Below are positions 12,355 to 25,040 of a stretch of 64,000 bases of DNA, one piece after another. The notes below the pieces were generated by a model. The model was not told where the DNA came from, did no database searches, and was given only the letters and a program-made list of their open reading frames with translations. Source of the DNA: Ambrosia x helenae (Eukaryota > Streptophyta > Magnoliopsida > Asterales > Asteraceae); contig CM061229.1 in the NCBI GenBank assembly GCA_030844895.1, positions 106,762,975 through 106,826,974 of the forward strand. Direction: 5' to 3'. Every line of letters starts with the position of its first letter. Positions within the stretch are counted from its first letter, which is position 1. The position numbers and the translations under genes are program-made.

Positions 12355-12570
12355 TCCAACTGTTGAGCAGGAAGAAGACTTCTACCAGTCAGTGAGTAAG
12401 AACCTCTACCGATTGTTAAGCAGGTACGATAGCCTCTACCAGTCGTTGAGCAGGTTGTAGGGCCTCTACCGACTGTTGAGCAGGCATGATGGCCTCTACC
12501 AATCGTTGAGTAGGTTATTTGGTACTCTACTAACTGTTGAGCAAGTACTTCATCCTCTATTAGTTGTTTG
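12355..12570 (-). repeat. Minisatellite, about 39-bp unit
   Basis: Five or six imperfect copies carrying CCTCTACC...GTTGAGCAGG. On the minus strand the unit is a multiple of three, giving a repetitive open frame with the motif T-x-G-R-G, which looks like a by-product rather than a gene. Confidence 0.75.
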
Positions 12571-14086
12571 ATTAAGTGTATCAATTATTACAACATAAAT
12601 TGCAAATTGATATTACATACATGTAAGCAAGTTTGTAAATGCATCGAGTATCAAGTATAGCATAGAGTTGCCCTAGACAAGGTTAATGACTCTAGGTGTG
12701 TTTGTAGCAAATAGTTTATATTCCATGCTTTCAAGTATCATGAATAATCAAATGTTCAAGTAGATAAATAAATCCTCATGTATGATAGTTTGGTTGTCAT
12801 GGGTATCTAGTTCATGTTTTAGAAGGTGAAGGATATGAATCTAATTCTTGAGAGGAAAAATCTTGAAGCAGAATCAAGGTTGTGAGAGATAGTGAATGTG
12901 AAAATAGTTGATAAAGAGTTTATTTTATAGTAAGGAGATTGTATAGCAGTGTAAATTTTGGGGTCTGGATCAAAGGTCATAGTCAAGTGTATAAGAAAAC
13001 ATGATTGTGGTATATGCCAAAATTTGAACAAGTTGAAAATGAGTGAGTGTCGATGGAGAATTTAGAGACTAGATATTATCCTTATGGAAAAAAAAATTTA
13101 TTTTCAAAATTGGTTTTGTACATAAAGCAAATGTTGTTAAATAGTACAAGCTAAGTGGGCTTTGATTAAAATATTCCCGTTAGTTGGAGATTTCAAACAT
13201 GACATTAGGTTTTGAAGATCAAGGTTCTATTAGTGATTTTTAATAGTTTAAAGCATTATATAGAAAATCGTTTGTTACGTCAATAAATAAAAAAAATTGA
13301 ATTTAAGTTCGAGGACATCTTTTGACAAAAAAATATGTACTTTGTAAAGTTACTAGGTAATGAAAATACAACAAGATTTAGAAAATCTTTAGTTTATGCT
13401 AAGGTATGAGGTTATAGTTTTTAAAAATAAGTAACATGTGGAGAAATGAAATGATATGATTTGGGTAGGGTGTTGAATATTTAAAAAGTGGCTAAGATGG
13501 TAAGGTGAAGTGTGATTGTGAAATCCATAGATGGTTATGAAATGAGATTGATTTAAGCTGTAAAATTTTGAGATTTTAGAGTTTAGTTTAAGGAAAGTGA
13601 GTGTAAATCATTTATTCATTAATTAAAACGAATAAACGAAAACGTTTGACTTATCAAAACTTCTAGATTCTAATAACATAGTGAAGACATGCTTTAGCCT
13701 ATAAGTGAACACTCATCCCGAGAATTCCCAGGTAGGCATCCGGGTCCCTCGTCTGATTGGGATATATGCGCAATGCCAGCCTAGACAGAAGACTCAGAAT
13801 ACAGGCGTTCACCCTTCCAGATTGCACGTGTTCGTTATTAAAATTCTAGAACTTCGACGAGATCTCAAGGTGGTTCAGGCTAAACCTGAGGATTTGTCCT
13901 ATTAGTCTAAGAGTAGATCTTGTGATGGAGAGCAATCTTCTTGTAGAGATTGAAGTAGGGATAAGAAGTAGGAGGGAGATAGAGAATAGAAACAAGTAGG
14001 GTTGCAAGTAAAAGGAGCAAGTACTGATTATAATTCTATGGTTATAGACTAGATTATTTTTCTAATAACCTAATTCCCTATAACCA

Positions 14087-14100
14087 TGGCTCTGATACCA
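14087..14100 (-). other. Primer-binding site of nested element
   Basis: TGGTATCAGAGCCA on the minus strand, three bases from the 5' LTR. Confidence 0.88.
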
Positions 14101-14103
14101 ATC

Positions 14104-15513
14104 TGTAACACCCCAACCGATGGCGGAAACATCGAGGTGTCACGTATGAATGATTGTTCAATAGCTCATGGTAATACATATGTTTTACATAATCCTTTAA
14201 TACAATATTGAATTACATTAAATGTCTTGAATGAAATATAGTACATCCAAAAATCAAACAATGTATAAAACTTCAAATATCTTCTCATGCTAGCTCTAGA
14301 CTTCAAGCATCAATATTTCCTGTTGAGTTTGGAAAAATGGGGGGGGGGGGGGGGTCAACTAGAAGTTGGTGAGAATACATGAGCCATGTCAAGCATTTAA
14401 GTTTAAGAATAAAAGTTTAGCAATTCATATGTCTATCGTAAGTTTAAGTCTACATGAATAAACATGAAATGTTGAATCGACATAATCAAACCTCCGACTA
14501 GTTTATGTCCATCCCGTCATCCACGGTTCACCTTAATAATATGTTGGAACGATAACAATCACCCACGCTACCTATGTAGGAGGTACACGTATCCGGGTGG
14601 GATTGTCAATCCAATAGATCTATTATTGAGTATCGCCGGCTTGGCCATAGCTAATGATTATGTAATGTTGAAACTCGTTGAAACTGTTATTGTTGTCTAA
14701 ATCATGAGGCATTAAAGTTTACAACTAGACATGCATGTAGAATTGCTTAAGTATAATGTTGCAAGTATGAAGAATTGCATAAACATGGTTACGTAAACTC
14801 ACCTTAGCAAAGTATTAAGTCTCGAGAAATAGAATATGTGTAGCCCCAAAGTTGCCAAGTATTACCAAAGCTTAATCGTGATTATTGAGTGGTCAAACGG
14901 AAAAGTCAAACGCACGAGCAAAAGCTTGAAAGGATGATTTATAACAGAAATTGAAGATGAAGAAAGAGTATTTGGTGAGTTTAGAGTGCCAAGTATAATG
15001 GTCATAGGTGGGTTTTTATACTAGTTTTGGATTCAATTAGCCATTAAAATTGATCAACACCATAAAGTAAGGTTTTATGATGAATTGACTATTTGACTAA
15101 GACTTTGACTCAATAATTATACTTTGACTCCAGGAATTATGTTGTCAAGACTTTGACTCTTGACTCAAGGCTTTGATATATATATATATATTTTGAAACG
15201 AATTTATATCTTACTTGTTTGAGATTATAAATGTAATTGAAAAATGATTAGCTTTAAATAAGAAATAAAAAAAAATCATTAGTTTGAATTAGAAATAAAA
15301 ACACCGTCTTATAAAATGACGATTTTATAAATAGAATTAGGATAGGACATATGTCATGATTGAAGATTTTTTTTTTAAGTACAATAATAAAAGGAACTTA
15401 GAAAAATAGAGTGCATGGATAAAGATAAGAATACTTAGAAATAAATTTGACTTTATATCATGGATCGGGAAATACTTTAATGCAAAATAAATGGGAAAAT
15501 TCGTGAGGTTACA
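14104..15513 (-). repeat. 5' LTR of the nested element
   Basis: 1410 bp. The low-coordinate end reads, on the minus strand, GGTTGGGGTGTTACA, followed by the primer site. Contains a poly-G run near 14340 and a short (TA)n at about 15176. Confidence 0.9.
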
Positions 15514-15710
15514 CTCATCACTTTCGAGAACTCATTAAGTCTTCGAGAAATCATAATTTTGAGAAACCCTTATGTTATTCGAGGTCTCATAAGTTTTCAG
15601 GGAACTCATTATTTTTCCGAGAACTCCTTATGCTATTCGAGAACTCATATAATTTTTTTGAGAGCTCAATTCTTTGAGAACCCATTATTTTTCGGGATCT
15701 CTAATAAAAT
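15514..15710 (+). repeat. Degenerate TTCGAGAACTCAT minisatellite, right part
   Basis: Continuation of the array at 9955-10347 on the far side of the nested element. Confidence 0.75.
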
Positions 15711-15792
15711 TTACAGTTGTGATAAAACCTAATGTATCAAGTTTATTCAAAACTTCATTTCCAAAACCTTCCTTAACTTGAAATAACATTTT

Positions 15793-15995
15793 AGGTGTCA
15801 CTTCTGCCCAAAGGTGATGTGTCACATTAGTTCGTTATAAAGATCTCGTTAAGCATTATAGCCCGTTCACATAAGTGCCATAAGGTTTCACTTCTGCCCA
15901 AAGTGATGTGTAACAAATTATGTTGGTGAACTGAGCGTATTGCATTAGAACTTTTGAGTGTCTCACTTCTGCCCAAAGGTGATATGTTACATTCA
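15793..15995 (+). repeat. Three spaced copies of a 30-bp word
   Basis: TCACTTCTGCCCAAAGGTG followed by ATGTGTCACA-like sequence occurs three times, about 80-100 bp apart, in the decayed copia interior. No function visible. Confidence 0.7.
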
Positions 15996-18359
15996 CTGTT
16001 AGCAACTTAATACTTAAATAAATAACGTATAGCCAAAGCTAGAGCATGTTATTTCAGTAGCTTATGTTGGTGTTATTATATTATCACATCTTCATTACAA
16101 AATTGATCCTCACAATTAATGATCCTTCATTAATATAATGATCATAATCTACGCCTGCCTTACATCAATACCTGTAACTCGAAACTAATCCCATATTCTT
16201 CTATAAATTACTATCTCAACTAACTGATCCACTCTAATTATCAAAACTAAGAAGAGTTTTCTTAACTTTTGTTCTTATTAAGTTACCTCTTAAGACATGA
16301 CATTCCTACGCTCTATCTGATAATGTATTACAGAATAACATATGAGCATAAAAAGCAGAATATAATGTCTCTTATGGAAATTAAGAACGCTTTTTACTGA
16401 TTCCTATCAGGTGAGCTATTAAAGATTCTGAAATTCCTAAGACTAATGTATTATCTATGGAAATGAAAGAATATAACAAATTCCTAAGAAGCATGAAATA
16501 AATAAGTCTAACTCTATGGTTAAATGGGATCTGTGAATACATCTTAATATTGAATAACATGACCCATAAAGCTAAGGGTTACACATGGAAATCAATAAAT
16601 TTCTAGTGCATAATAACTTTTTTATAAGTACGATTAGATGCATTATGAATCAACTATAACACTCGGAAATATCAAAGTAAAATGAGTGTGTTGATAGCAA
16701 ATTACGTACAGGAAAAGGAACGCATTAAACTAAAAAAGTTGATTTTATTCACCTTACTACCATTAAACCTAAAAGAGGAAGAATAATTACCATAGAGAGG
16801 ATAATTATAAGGTCTGGAAACAAAATACAAGTACTACTTTCAGCTATAAGTTTCTCCAAAGGGAAGTCTTATTAATCAAAATTGTGCCATTAAGAATAGG
16901 CATAAGCAACGAGATTACCCATAAGTAGAGAGAACAGCTGGCTAAGATATGTAGTGCCTAATTAAGGATATTTAACTCCACAAATGCTAATGAATTCCAA
17001 TTAACACATGATGATTGAGTCTAGTTTTATACGTTCCCTTACCATAATTCAACAAATACTTAAGATGAGAGTTGGTGGCAAAAATTAAGGGTCTATTAAC
17101 TATTAATAACTGATCTTAGAATTGAAGCTTTATGATACCTTACAATATTCTTGAGATTACTCAGAATTTAGTATCAATACTAAAAGCTACAATTTTACAG
17201 TTACAAAGTTTTAATGACCAAAACAAAGCCACATTAAGTTAAACTCTCATATTGTTTGTTGTCATTATCTGAATAGAAACCTTATGAAATAAAACTAGAT
17301 GATCCAATAACGTTTTTCACAACTTTGTTATCATAAAATGAGAATTTAACAAAGGAAAATGAGACCCATGCCATTCATCCACTAAGACCAAAATTTCATG
17401 AGAAATCATGATCAGGTCACTAAAGGATGCTTGATATCAAATCTCATTCTCAGTGACTTTAAAGCATGTGTTAAACGCCCTAAACATTAAATGGCGAAAA
17501 GGAATAAATGGGTTTCCATCATAAGTCATAACTAATAGACATTAGTGGAGCTTATATAAATATCTAACTGTATCTATTTCGTTTCCTACAGACCAAAGTA
17601 TTAAAGAAATCAATTCATATATACTTAATAAGATTCCCTCTAAGTATGTCCTTAAAATCTCTTATGAAATTTGGACGATAAGGAAATCAAGTATGAAATA
17701 TTCTCGTTCACACGCATCGTTAAAACTTATTATGTGGAGATACTACGATACCTAAAAGATTAGTGGGAGCATTAGATGTCCTACTTATGACTTGCAAAAG
17801 TTACAGAGGTGGGGAACGGAAATTTGATCTATCCTCAAATTACACCTCTTGCACTAGACAACGCTCTATCACAACTTGTCTCCTTAGCATTTAACGTACT
17901 CCTAACAAAGTTTTGTGGATGCCTAAATATGGCGAAGTTAGATTTCTTACTAAAGTAATCCTCATCAAGAGAAACGAAAATAAAGATCATTTAGGTTGTT
18001 TTCTCTATTAAATCTATGGATCTTCCAAATGTTAGATCTTAAGCATGCTGAATTCATTAAGATTTCTAAGATAAGTGGGAGCAGTAAAATTACTTATTAT
18101 GACTTTTCGGAAGTACAAGATGCGGGGGAGAGACTCATTAAAATTCGAGACTCATTAAGTTTAACTCCGAATTAAACTTCGATTATTCCTTTTGTACACC
18201 TTACTGCACCAACTATTATACACTTAGAAACTAATATTGCTCCTTATATACCTGAAAATAAAAACCCTAACTAAAGTTAAGTTTGTATCATAATAAATCC
18301 ATTGTTCAACTCAGGAGGTCATCTTGGTCTAAAAGCCCATTAAATTTTATGATTATGTA
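15996..18359 (+). other. Decayed interior of the copia element
   Basis: AT-rich, stop-rich sequence between gag-side repeats and the reverse transcriptase remnant. I could not recognise integrase motifs. Confidence 0.5.
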
Positions 18360-19145
18360 ACCTGCCTGACTAACACAAAATGGATGTTTGGAAAGTTTAC
18401 TGATCCTACCTCTTCTAATTAAATCATTAGTATCAATCAATCTTCTAAATGGAATAAAGCTAGTATTAGCATAACTCATTCCATAATTTAGAATAACGTT
18501 TGGGATTTAGTCGAATAACTTAAAGGTATTCATAATTAAACCAGATCTGAATGGGAACGTTGTAAGATAAGATTGATTGTAAAAGATTTATACTCAAGGA
18601 GGGATTAGATTATCAAAGAATCTTCTTATCTGTATTACAAGAGATTTCTTTTAGGATTATTACCGTCCTAGTAGCTCATAATAACTAAGAGCCACATTAG
18701 ATGGACATTAAGACAACTTTCCATAACGATGACCTACATGTTCATTAAGCAACCTGAAAGTTCTAAACTGAAGGTAAGAACACTTAGTCTGTAAGTCAAT
18801 AAGATCCATGTATGGTTGATGCAAGCATAAAATGTGTTGGAATCATAATGAAATTCTCTTCATCAAGAACTAAGTGGATTAAAGAACCTACCTCAAGATG
18901 AGTGGTAGCAACTAATGAAAACTTGTCGTTACATAGATTACGTCTCTCTTGACAAGTATATGTTACCTAAGTCAAAACATTGTTCATGCATAATTTTTGA
19001 CATGATGAATATCGTGGATTCTTCTTACGTGATAAGAATCAAAATATACCGAGATAGACCCAACGGGATATTAGTTTCATCCCATAAGTTTTACTCCAAG
19101 CGGGTCCTTACGTATGTAACATACAACATTGCTCTCCTTTAGAGG
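18360..19145 (+). pseudogene. Degenerate Ty1/copia reverse transcriptase
   Basis: Fragments in shifting frames resemble the copia RT core. Near 18390 is a KWMF-like word, near 18550-18620 an NGN...L-I-V-K stretch with stops, and at 18915-19142 an open piece with SYVIRIKIYRDRPNG, matching the conserved SYVLGI-x-I-x-RDR region downstream of the YVDD site. Stops and frameshifts rule out function. It identifies the element as Ty1/copia. Confidence 0.65.
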
Positions 19146-20155
19146 ATAATAGGATAAATGAGATTATTACCTCACGCTTCATTAATTAGAAGACTTATGT
19201 AAATTTAAGTCTATGCTTGTTTATGATATTGTTCGTATTGCTTAACACTAGACTTGTCCAGATTGATGAAAAGCATCTAATGGAACATTACAATATCTTT
19301 AAGAAACAAGAGACTATAATCTAAAGAAGAAGTGAGAACCTAAAGTGATTGACTACTCTTACTCTAACTTTGTTATATTCAAAGGAAATCAAGTGTCAAT
19401 TTCGGGGTATATCATAATGTAAGCATACAAAACCATCTCATGGAGGAGTCATAAGGAACTGTTAAACAACAACCTAAGTTATCATGACATAATGTGTTGA
19501 TGATCACAACAGAATGGTAATTAAATGTTGTTGGTAAATTTATCAGTTGACTCATAACTTATTAACTCCATTTAAATACTAAATTGAAGACTTACTGTGA
19601 TAAAGTCAGCTACCATAATTCTCGAACAGTAATAGTTTGAGAGGAGTGCATTAGAGTTCGATATGAAATCATTGTTCGCTTATGTTAAGAGCAAATAGAG
19701 GAAATCAAAATTTTGTATCAAATGCATTCATGATATGCTTTGGATCCAATAATTAAAAGTCTATCACCTATAAGTCTCACTAATGGGCCAACAAAGAGAA
19801 AAGGGTATTACTAATGACCATGTACAACTGCATATTGTACTATGAATGACTTATGACTTATGACTAATGATTAATGATTAATTTTCCTCATTATGATTTG
19901 TTTGTCTATTAGTATGCTAAGCTAGCATAATGCATAAAGACAATAATATAACAAAATCACTAAGGGCATAACGTTAATTGATCCTAATGTTAAGTTTAAA
20001 TTTGGTGTAGTATGATTAATGGGGGTGCTAAGTCGAATAAAGACTTAACGGCTGTATTTCTCTGCTACATTTTGGATTTAGAACTAAAATGAGTATTAAT
20101 CTCTGCAGACTTACGTAATACTCATAATAAATGATTACTCGGCTAAGTGGGAGAA

Positions 20156-20586
20156 TGTTGGAATAAATATACATAACGTTTGTATATTTATCGATAGCCA
20201 TTGTAATCATTTATATAATGATATGATCAATTATTAATATTATCCTAAGCCCAATAACAGATATGTCTTTGATGGATGGACTTATCATTAAATGGGCCTT
20301 ATTAGGTTGTCCCCTGTGTGTATAAATAGGGGGATGATTAGAGGTTCATGGTTAGACAAAATAACATAACACCATAAACCCTAAAGTGCCGTCACCTACC
20401 TCTCCTCTCAAACGATCACCTAGTGATCATTAGCCATCATTACTGTACACACTAAAGGGAACCCAATCATACTGACAAGGATGTCGTCTTCCAATACCCT
20501 TATAGCATTAGTCTCAAGGTCTCACCAATCTGTCAGGTATTATTATTATTATGTTTTCCATTACATACAGTCAAAACTGATCAACA
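20156..20586 (+). repeat. 3' LTR of copia-type element
   Basis: 431 bp, preceded by polypurine tract AAGTGGGAGAA, followed by target duplication GAGTA. Confidence 0.92.
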
Positions 20587-21157
20587 GAGTAGAAGTCGGT
20601 TTCTTACTTTCTTTATTTTTTTTTATTATTCTTGAAGCTTGAAATTGAAATTAAATTTGCTTATGTGGTTGTAATTAGATGTCTTTATGTGATTGTACAC
20701 AAATTTTTTACCTTATGTTTATTCATTAAGGAAATGAACATGTTTGTGTTTGTGTTTGTGTTTGTGTTTATTAATGTTAGGTATCAGAGAAAAAGTAATG
20801 CAAATGAATGTTCATGAACATAAATGAACGCAAACGAACACAAACAAGTGTTGATGAACAAAGATGAACACAAATGAACATATTTTAAATTTCGAATAAA
20901 ATCGACATTGTTCATCCAAAACATTATGTAAATCTACCCAAAATATATAAACCCAATTATCCAAATATACTTGACATAACATTGATCAAATAATTATAAA
21001 AAAAAACATGTCCCAAACAAAACCCAAATTATCATATTAAACATGAAATCCTCATTTAATCCACCCAAAATAAACTCGTATTCTTCATTTAATTCACCAA
21101 AATAATAGTTAATCAAGATAACTGAAGTAATATTAATATGTACATAATACACTAATA
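20587..21157. other. Gene-free DNA with hAT-MITE-like remnant
   Basis: At about 20735-20885 repeated GTTTGTGTTT and GAACACAAACGAACA words resemble the interior of the hAT MITE at 51840-52555. No clear termini remain. Confidence 0.4.
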
Positions 21158-22100
21158 TGTAACACCCTGAAAACCTCTTTTGTGCAAGTTACATTTTAAG
21201 GGTGATTTATGTGTAAAGAGACAAATCAAAAACCAAAACGAGTGTCTTTCCGATAAATAAATGCGGGATTATGTTTTAATAGGAATATAACCTCCTTGGT
21301 ATTGTTCGTTAAAAAGGGAACAAATAACCTTTACCACTTAACTAAGTTAACTTAGTTTGGTGTTGAAAGATCATGGATTGGTTAAAGGTGTCAAAGGGGT
21401 AAACTTGGGTTTTTATTAACAAAATTAAAAGGGAAAGCACACACAAAAGTGTGTGTGTCGAGATTTATCAGGAGCTTCAAGCTCCCATCACCCCGCAAAC
21501 CCTAAACACTCAATTCTTACTCAAATCCAAGCCAAACCAAAGGGGAAACCTATGCATTAGCCAGAAATGGGTCATCTAAGGTCTAATACATACTAAGGTA
21601 CCTTTTATTTGACTGAATTTTGATGTTATGTTTATGATTGATCATGGTGAAAATCAAGGGTTTTGATAAAAACGTGAAATTGTTTGTTAATAGAGGTTGC
21701 TCTAGCGTTAGGGAATCTCAAACATATCTAATTTGGTTAAGGATAGCTTTTCACATGTGTGATTGTTATGTTTCATGTGATTTTATGATATATGAAAAAT
21801 GGGTTTCTACCTCTAGGTGGAAACCACATATAAATAGAAATCTTGATAACTTTTAGAAGTGATTATAAAGGGAAAATGGGGGCAAAAGGTCTAAATAACA
21901 TGTTTATGAAGTCAACTAGACAAATGGCTATTCTTGGGCTATTCTTGAATTTTAGAAGGCCCCGGCTATCCACACACCCCCCTCCACTTCTATTTAACCC
22001 CCCCCCCCCCCCCAAAGCGCCTCGCTTAGGCCAAAGCGAGGCGCTTTGGATCAGAGTTTTAATTTTGGGTATTTTTTTGTTTTTTAATTTTTTTTAATTT
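21158..22100 (+). repeat. Gypsy-type LTR-like start
   Basis: TGTAACACCCTGAAAACC is the style of start seen in long gypsy LTRs of this window. The stretch includes a UTR-like region, a poly-C run and a 34-nt GC palindrome at 22014-22047. The LTR end was not located, and later insertions have probably broken it. Confidence 0.4.
22014..22047. repeat. GC-rich palindrome, copy 1
   Basis: AAAGCGCCTCGCTT, a short centre, then CAAAGCGAGGCGCTTT: nearly perfect inverted halves able to form a strong hairpin. Related copies at 27132-27159 and 27214-27248. Confidence 0.85.
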
Positions 22101-22142
22101 TTTTTTATATAATTATTTTTAAAAGTTAAAAATAAAATAAAA

Positions 22143-22411
22143 AACAAATGTCTTAACTCTAATCAAACGTCTATATAGGCTTTTCGATTTCCAAATCAAT
22201 CAACGACTTAAACTTTACATTATCAACCACAAACAAAGGTCTTAACTCTAATCAAACGTCTATATAGGCGTTTTTCGATTTCCAAATGAGTCAACGACTT
22301 AAACTTTACATTATCAACACAAACAAAGGTCTTAACTCTAATCAAACGTCTATATAGGCGTTTTCAATTTCCAAATGAATCAACGACTTAAACTTGACAT
22401 CATCAACCACA
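22143..22411 (+). repeat. Tandem repeat, about 90-bp unit, 3 copies
   Basis: Three units share CTTAACTCTAATCAAACGTC, TATATAGGCG and CAACGACTTAAACTT. No gene seen from here to 22700. Confidence 0.88.
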
Positions 22412-22703
22412 TATAGTCAAAGATTTTAACAAATATATTTAGTTAAGTACTAACGTAGACCTTGATCTGCAATATTGAAATTATCATTTCTTGACATGCT
22501 TGGTAACAGAGAGGAACACTTTCTTCTTTTGTTGTACAATATTTTTTGTTAGTTGTTAAATGTTTTTATAGTATTTTCTACTTTTAGAAAAAATAAAAAA
22601 ACCCGTATAGTCGAATGCGGTATGCGCGTTAAATGTAATTAAATAAGTGAATGATCAAGGGATCCGCTTGAAGTCTAAAGCTTCGTGTGTCATCTCAAAG
22701 GAT

Positions 22704-22967
22704 TCAATTCCGATAATCCACACCTTTCTCCTGAAGCAAAACCTCTCTAGGTTTACCATCACCAAACGGATTCACCTTAGGCCTCTGTTTGTCCACTCCA
22801 ATTCCTAACATTAATTCCAATTCCAATTCCAATTCCACGGTGCAATTAGAATCTGAAGAGAAGTTATTATCATCACCATCCACAATGTTCTTACCTAGAG
22901 CTACCAACCAGCTGGCATGGGAGCCAGATTTGAGAACAGGTGGCAGAGGGAGTTCGTACATCTCCAC
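22704..22967 (-). pseudogene. Gene fragment with NPFG...PREVLL motif
   Basis: An 87-codon open piece ends in a stretch with NPFG, PREVLLQEKG and DYR. This resembles a repeated motif I associate with plant eIF4B-like proteins, but the match is short and from memory. It lies inside the mosaic, and a related piece with W-L-x-A-L-G-K-N-I recurs at 23022-23216, so it is more likely an exon fragment than a gene. Confidence 0.35.
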
Positions 22968-23021
22968 CTATGGAACCGCCAGAAACAAAACCAGGCAAAA
23001 CCATTTTCTTGTTACTGTTGA

Positions 23022-23216
23022 TTAAAGCTGGTTTTGAGAATTTGATGAGGCAGCAACAAAGCTGCTTTTGAACTGAGCCATAACTCCTGATTTAAGTGAG
23101 CTAACAGTTGAAGAGAAGTTATTATCATCATCATCATCCATAATGTTCTTGCCTAGAGCTGCCAACCATCCGGTTGAAAAAGAAGAGATGACAGATATCA
23201 CTAACATAACTTGCAC
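23022..23216 (-). pseudogene. Second copy of the same gene fragment
   Basis: Shares WL-x-ALGKNI followed by an acidic run and NNFSS with the 22704-22967 fragment, then diverges. No start, stop or splice structure is convincing. Confidence 0.35.
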
Positions 23217-23222
23217 CGGCTT

Positions 23223-23357
23223 GAGATATGAGTTTGATTAGCTTAAATCTCTCTGATCCATGGTATCCACTTTCAAAGGATCCATGACACGCGATAATCA
23301 CTACGGTTAGTGGATACCATGGATCAGAGAGATTCAAGCTAATCAAACTCATATCTC
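23223..23357. repeat. Long hairpin, copy 1
   Basis: Arms 23223-23271 and 23309-23357 (49 bp, one mismatch seen) enclose a 37-nt loop. Repeated almost exactly at 26157-26291. Confidence 0.85.
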
Positions 23358-24378
23358 AAGTTGGTCCAACAATTGAATTTGACTTGCTTGCATTGGAATC
23401 TTGTACGAAATCATCTCATTGCATATTCTCCATATCCATACCTTGTTTCAAGTATCTTGTAAAATTCATATCGTCTTCAAGACTCGTATGAGTCAACAAA
23501 GGTTGACTTTTTTGAGCAATAACCATGACTATATTACATTATTATTATTATAATTTTTATTATATTTGTAACTTAGTTCCTTTGTTTTATTATTATAATA
23601 ATTTTATTATTATCAAGAATCGAAAATTATAAAAACGATTTATGAAAGTATCAAGAATCTGGAATTAGTAAAATGATCGGATGTGACTTCTGAAAACCAC
23701 AAACGATCAATTAACCAATTACGAAACGCGTCAAACAAAGACCGAAAGTCCAACATGTCGATTAGACATGCAAAAATCGTGTTTCAAAAAAATATGGGTA
23801 TCGAATGTATAGTCGGAGCACCAAGTAGAATGATTCACGAAAGTTGAACAAACTTGGATGTTTCAACCAAAACATACAAACGAGCAATAAATGACCCGTA
23901 ACGCCTCGAACGAATTTTGTTGTATTGGGAACAACTAAAAACAATTTAAAATGAATTAAAATTAATTTTTAATCAATAACAACTATTTAAAATGAATTAA
24001 AACAAGTTAATTTTTTTTTAAAAACCCTCGTTTGTCAAATCATAACCATCATCATCATTACACCCTCAAACAGAAATAAAATAACAATAAATAAATTAAT
24101 AATAATAAATCATTGCTCAGACGTTAGGTTTGATAAACACAAAACTTGTTATTTAAAAAAGCAACAAAAACACAAATCGTACCGTGAAATAAAGAGAGGC
24201 CCATTAGGAGTGTCGTGGAGGAAGATCGTCGGTTTGTTGTAGTCGATGATGGCGCATAGGTTAGCAGTAACTTTAAATTTTGAATGATCGTCGGTTTGCT
24301 CTCTATATACCAATCAAACAGTCGATCCGACTGTTGATTTCTCTCTATAACCGGTACAACTTTTCAGGCAAGCAAGTA

Positions 24379-25040
24379 AAATTCAGTTGTTATCGGAGAG
24401 ATATCGGTCAACGATGAAGGCAACCTGAAAAGACATGAACATTTATAACCTTTCTGTACCTGTGGCCAAAAGAAACTGATAAAGGCTGTACACGAGTATA
24501 ATCAAACAAGGGTTGCCCTGAGTTTGATTAGCTTGAATCTCTCTGATCCATGGTATCCACTAACCGTAGCGATCATTACAGTTATTTGGAATTTTTCTGA
24601 TCATTACAGTAACGATCGCTTTACTACGCCGAAAATGACTATCATTACGCGATTTGTCAGAGGGTCACTATTCATACATAAAGAGTATAATCAAACAAGG
24701 GTTGTTATCGGAGAGATATCGGTCAACGATGAAGGCAACCTGATAAAGGCTGAACACGAGTATAATCAAACAGCGATGTCAAGGGTTTTAAGACAAGGAA
24801 GATGAATTCAGTTGTTATCGGAGAGATATCGGTCAACGATGAAGGCAATCTGATAAAGGCTGAACACGAGTATAAAATCAAACAGCAATGTCAAGGGTTT
24901 TAAGACAAGGAAGATGAATTCAGTTGTTATCGAAGAGATATCGGTCAACGATGAAGGCAACCTGATAAAGGCTGAACACGAGTATAATCAAACAGCGATG
25001 TCAAGGGTTTTAAGACAATGAAGATGAATTCAGTTGGACA
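24379..25040 (+). repeat. Tandem block repeats, about 113-bp unit
   Basis: Units contain TTATCGGAGAGATATCGGTC, AACGATGAAGGCAA, CTGATAAAGGCTGAACACG and AAGGGTTTTAAGACAA. In one frame they read E-I-S-V-N-D-E-G-N. Source gene not recognised. Confidence 0.8.

Larger units (their letters stand above)
10348..15513 (-). mobile_element. Non-autonomous long-LTR retrotransposon (LARD-like) nested in the copia element
   Basis: Direct repeats of 1454 bp (10348-11801) and 1410 bp (14104-15513) with TGTAAC...GTTACA ends, flanked by the 5-bp duplication CTCAT (10343-10347, 15514-15518). The primer site is on the minus strand at 14087-14100 and a purine tract AAGTAGGGGAGAC abuts the other LTR, so the element reads leftward. 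LTRs are nearly identical apart from (TA)n length and small indels. The 2.3-kb interior has no recognisable gag or pol and holds a minisatellite. It must use enzymes from another element. Confidence 0.9.
8892..20586 (+). mobile_element. Ty1/copia-type LTR retrotransposon, complete but decayed, with nested insertion
   Basis: Two 431-bp LTRs (8892-9322 and 20156-20586) begin TGTTGGAATAAATATAC and end GATCAACA. They are flanked by the 5-bp duplication GAGTA (8887-8891, 20587-20591). A tRNA-Met primer site follows the left LTR and a polypurine tract AAGTGGGAGAA precedes the right one. The LTRs differ at about 20 positions (roughly 95 percent identity). The interior is full of stops, with only a reverse transcriptase remnant recognisable. 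A second LTR element splits it at 10348-15513. Confidence 0.92.
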
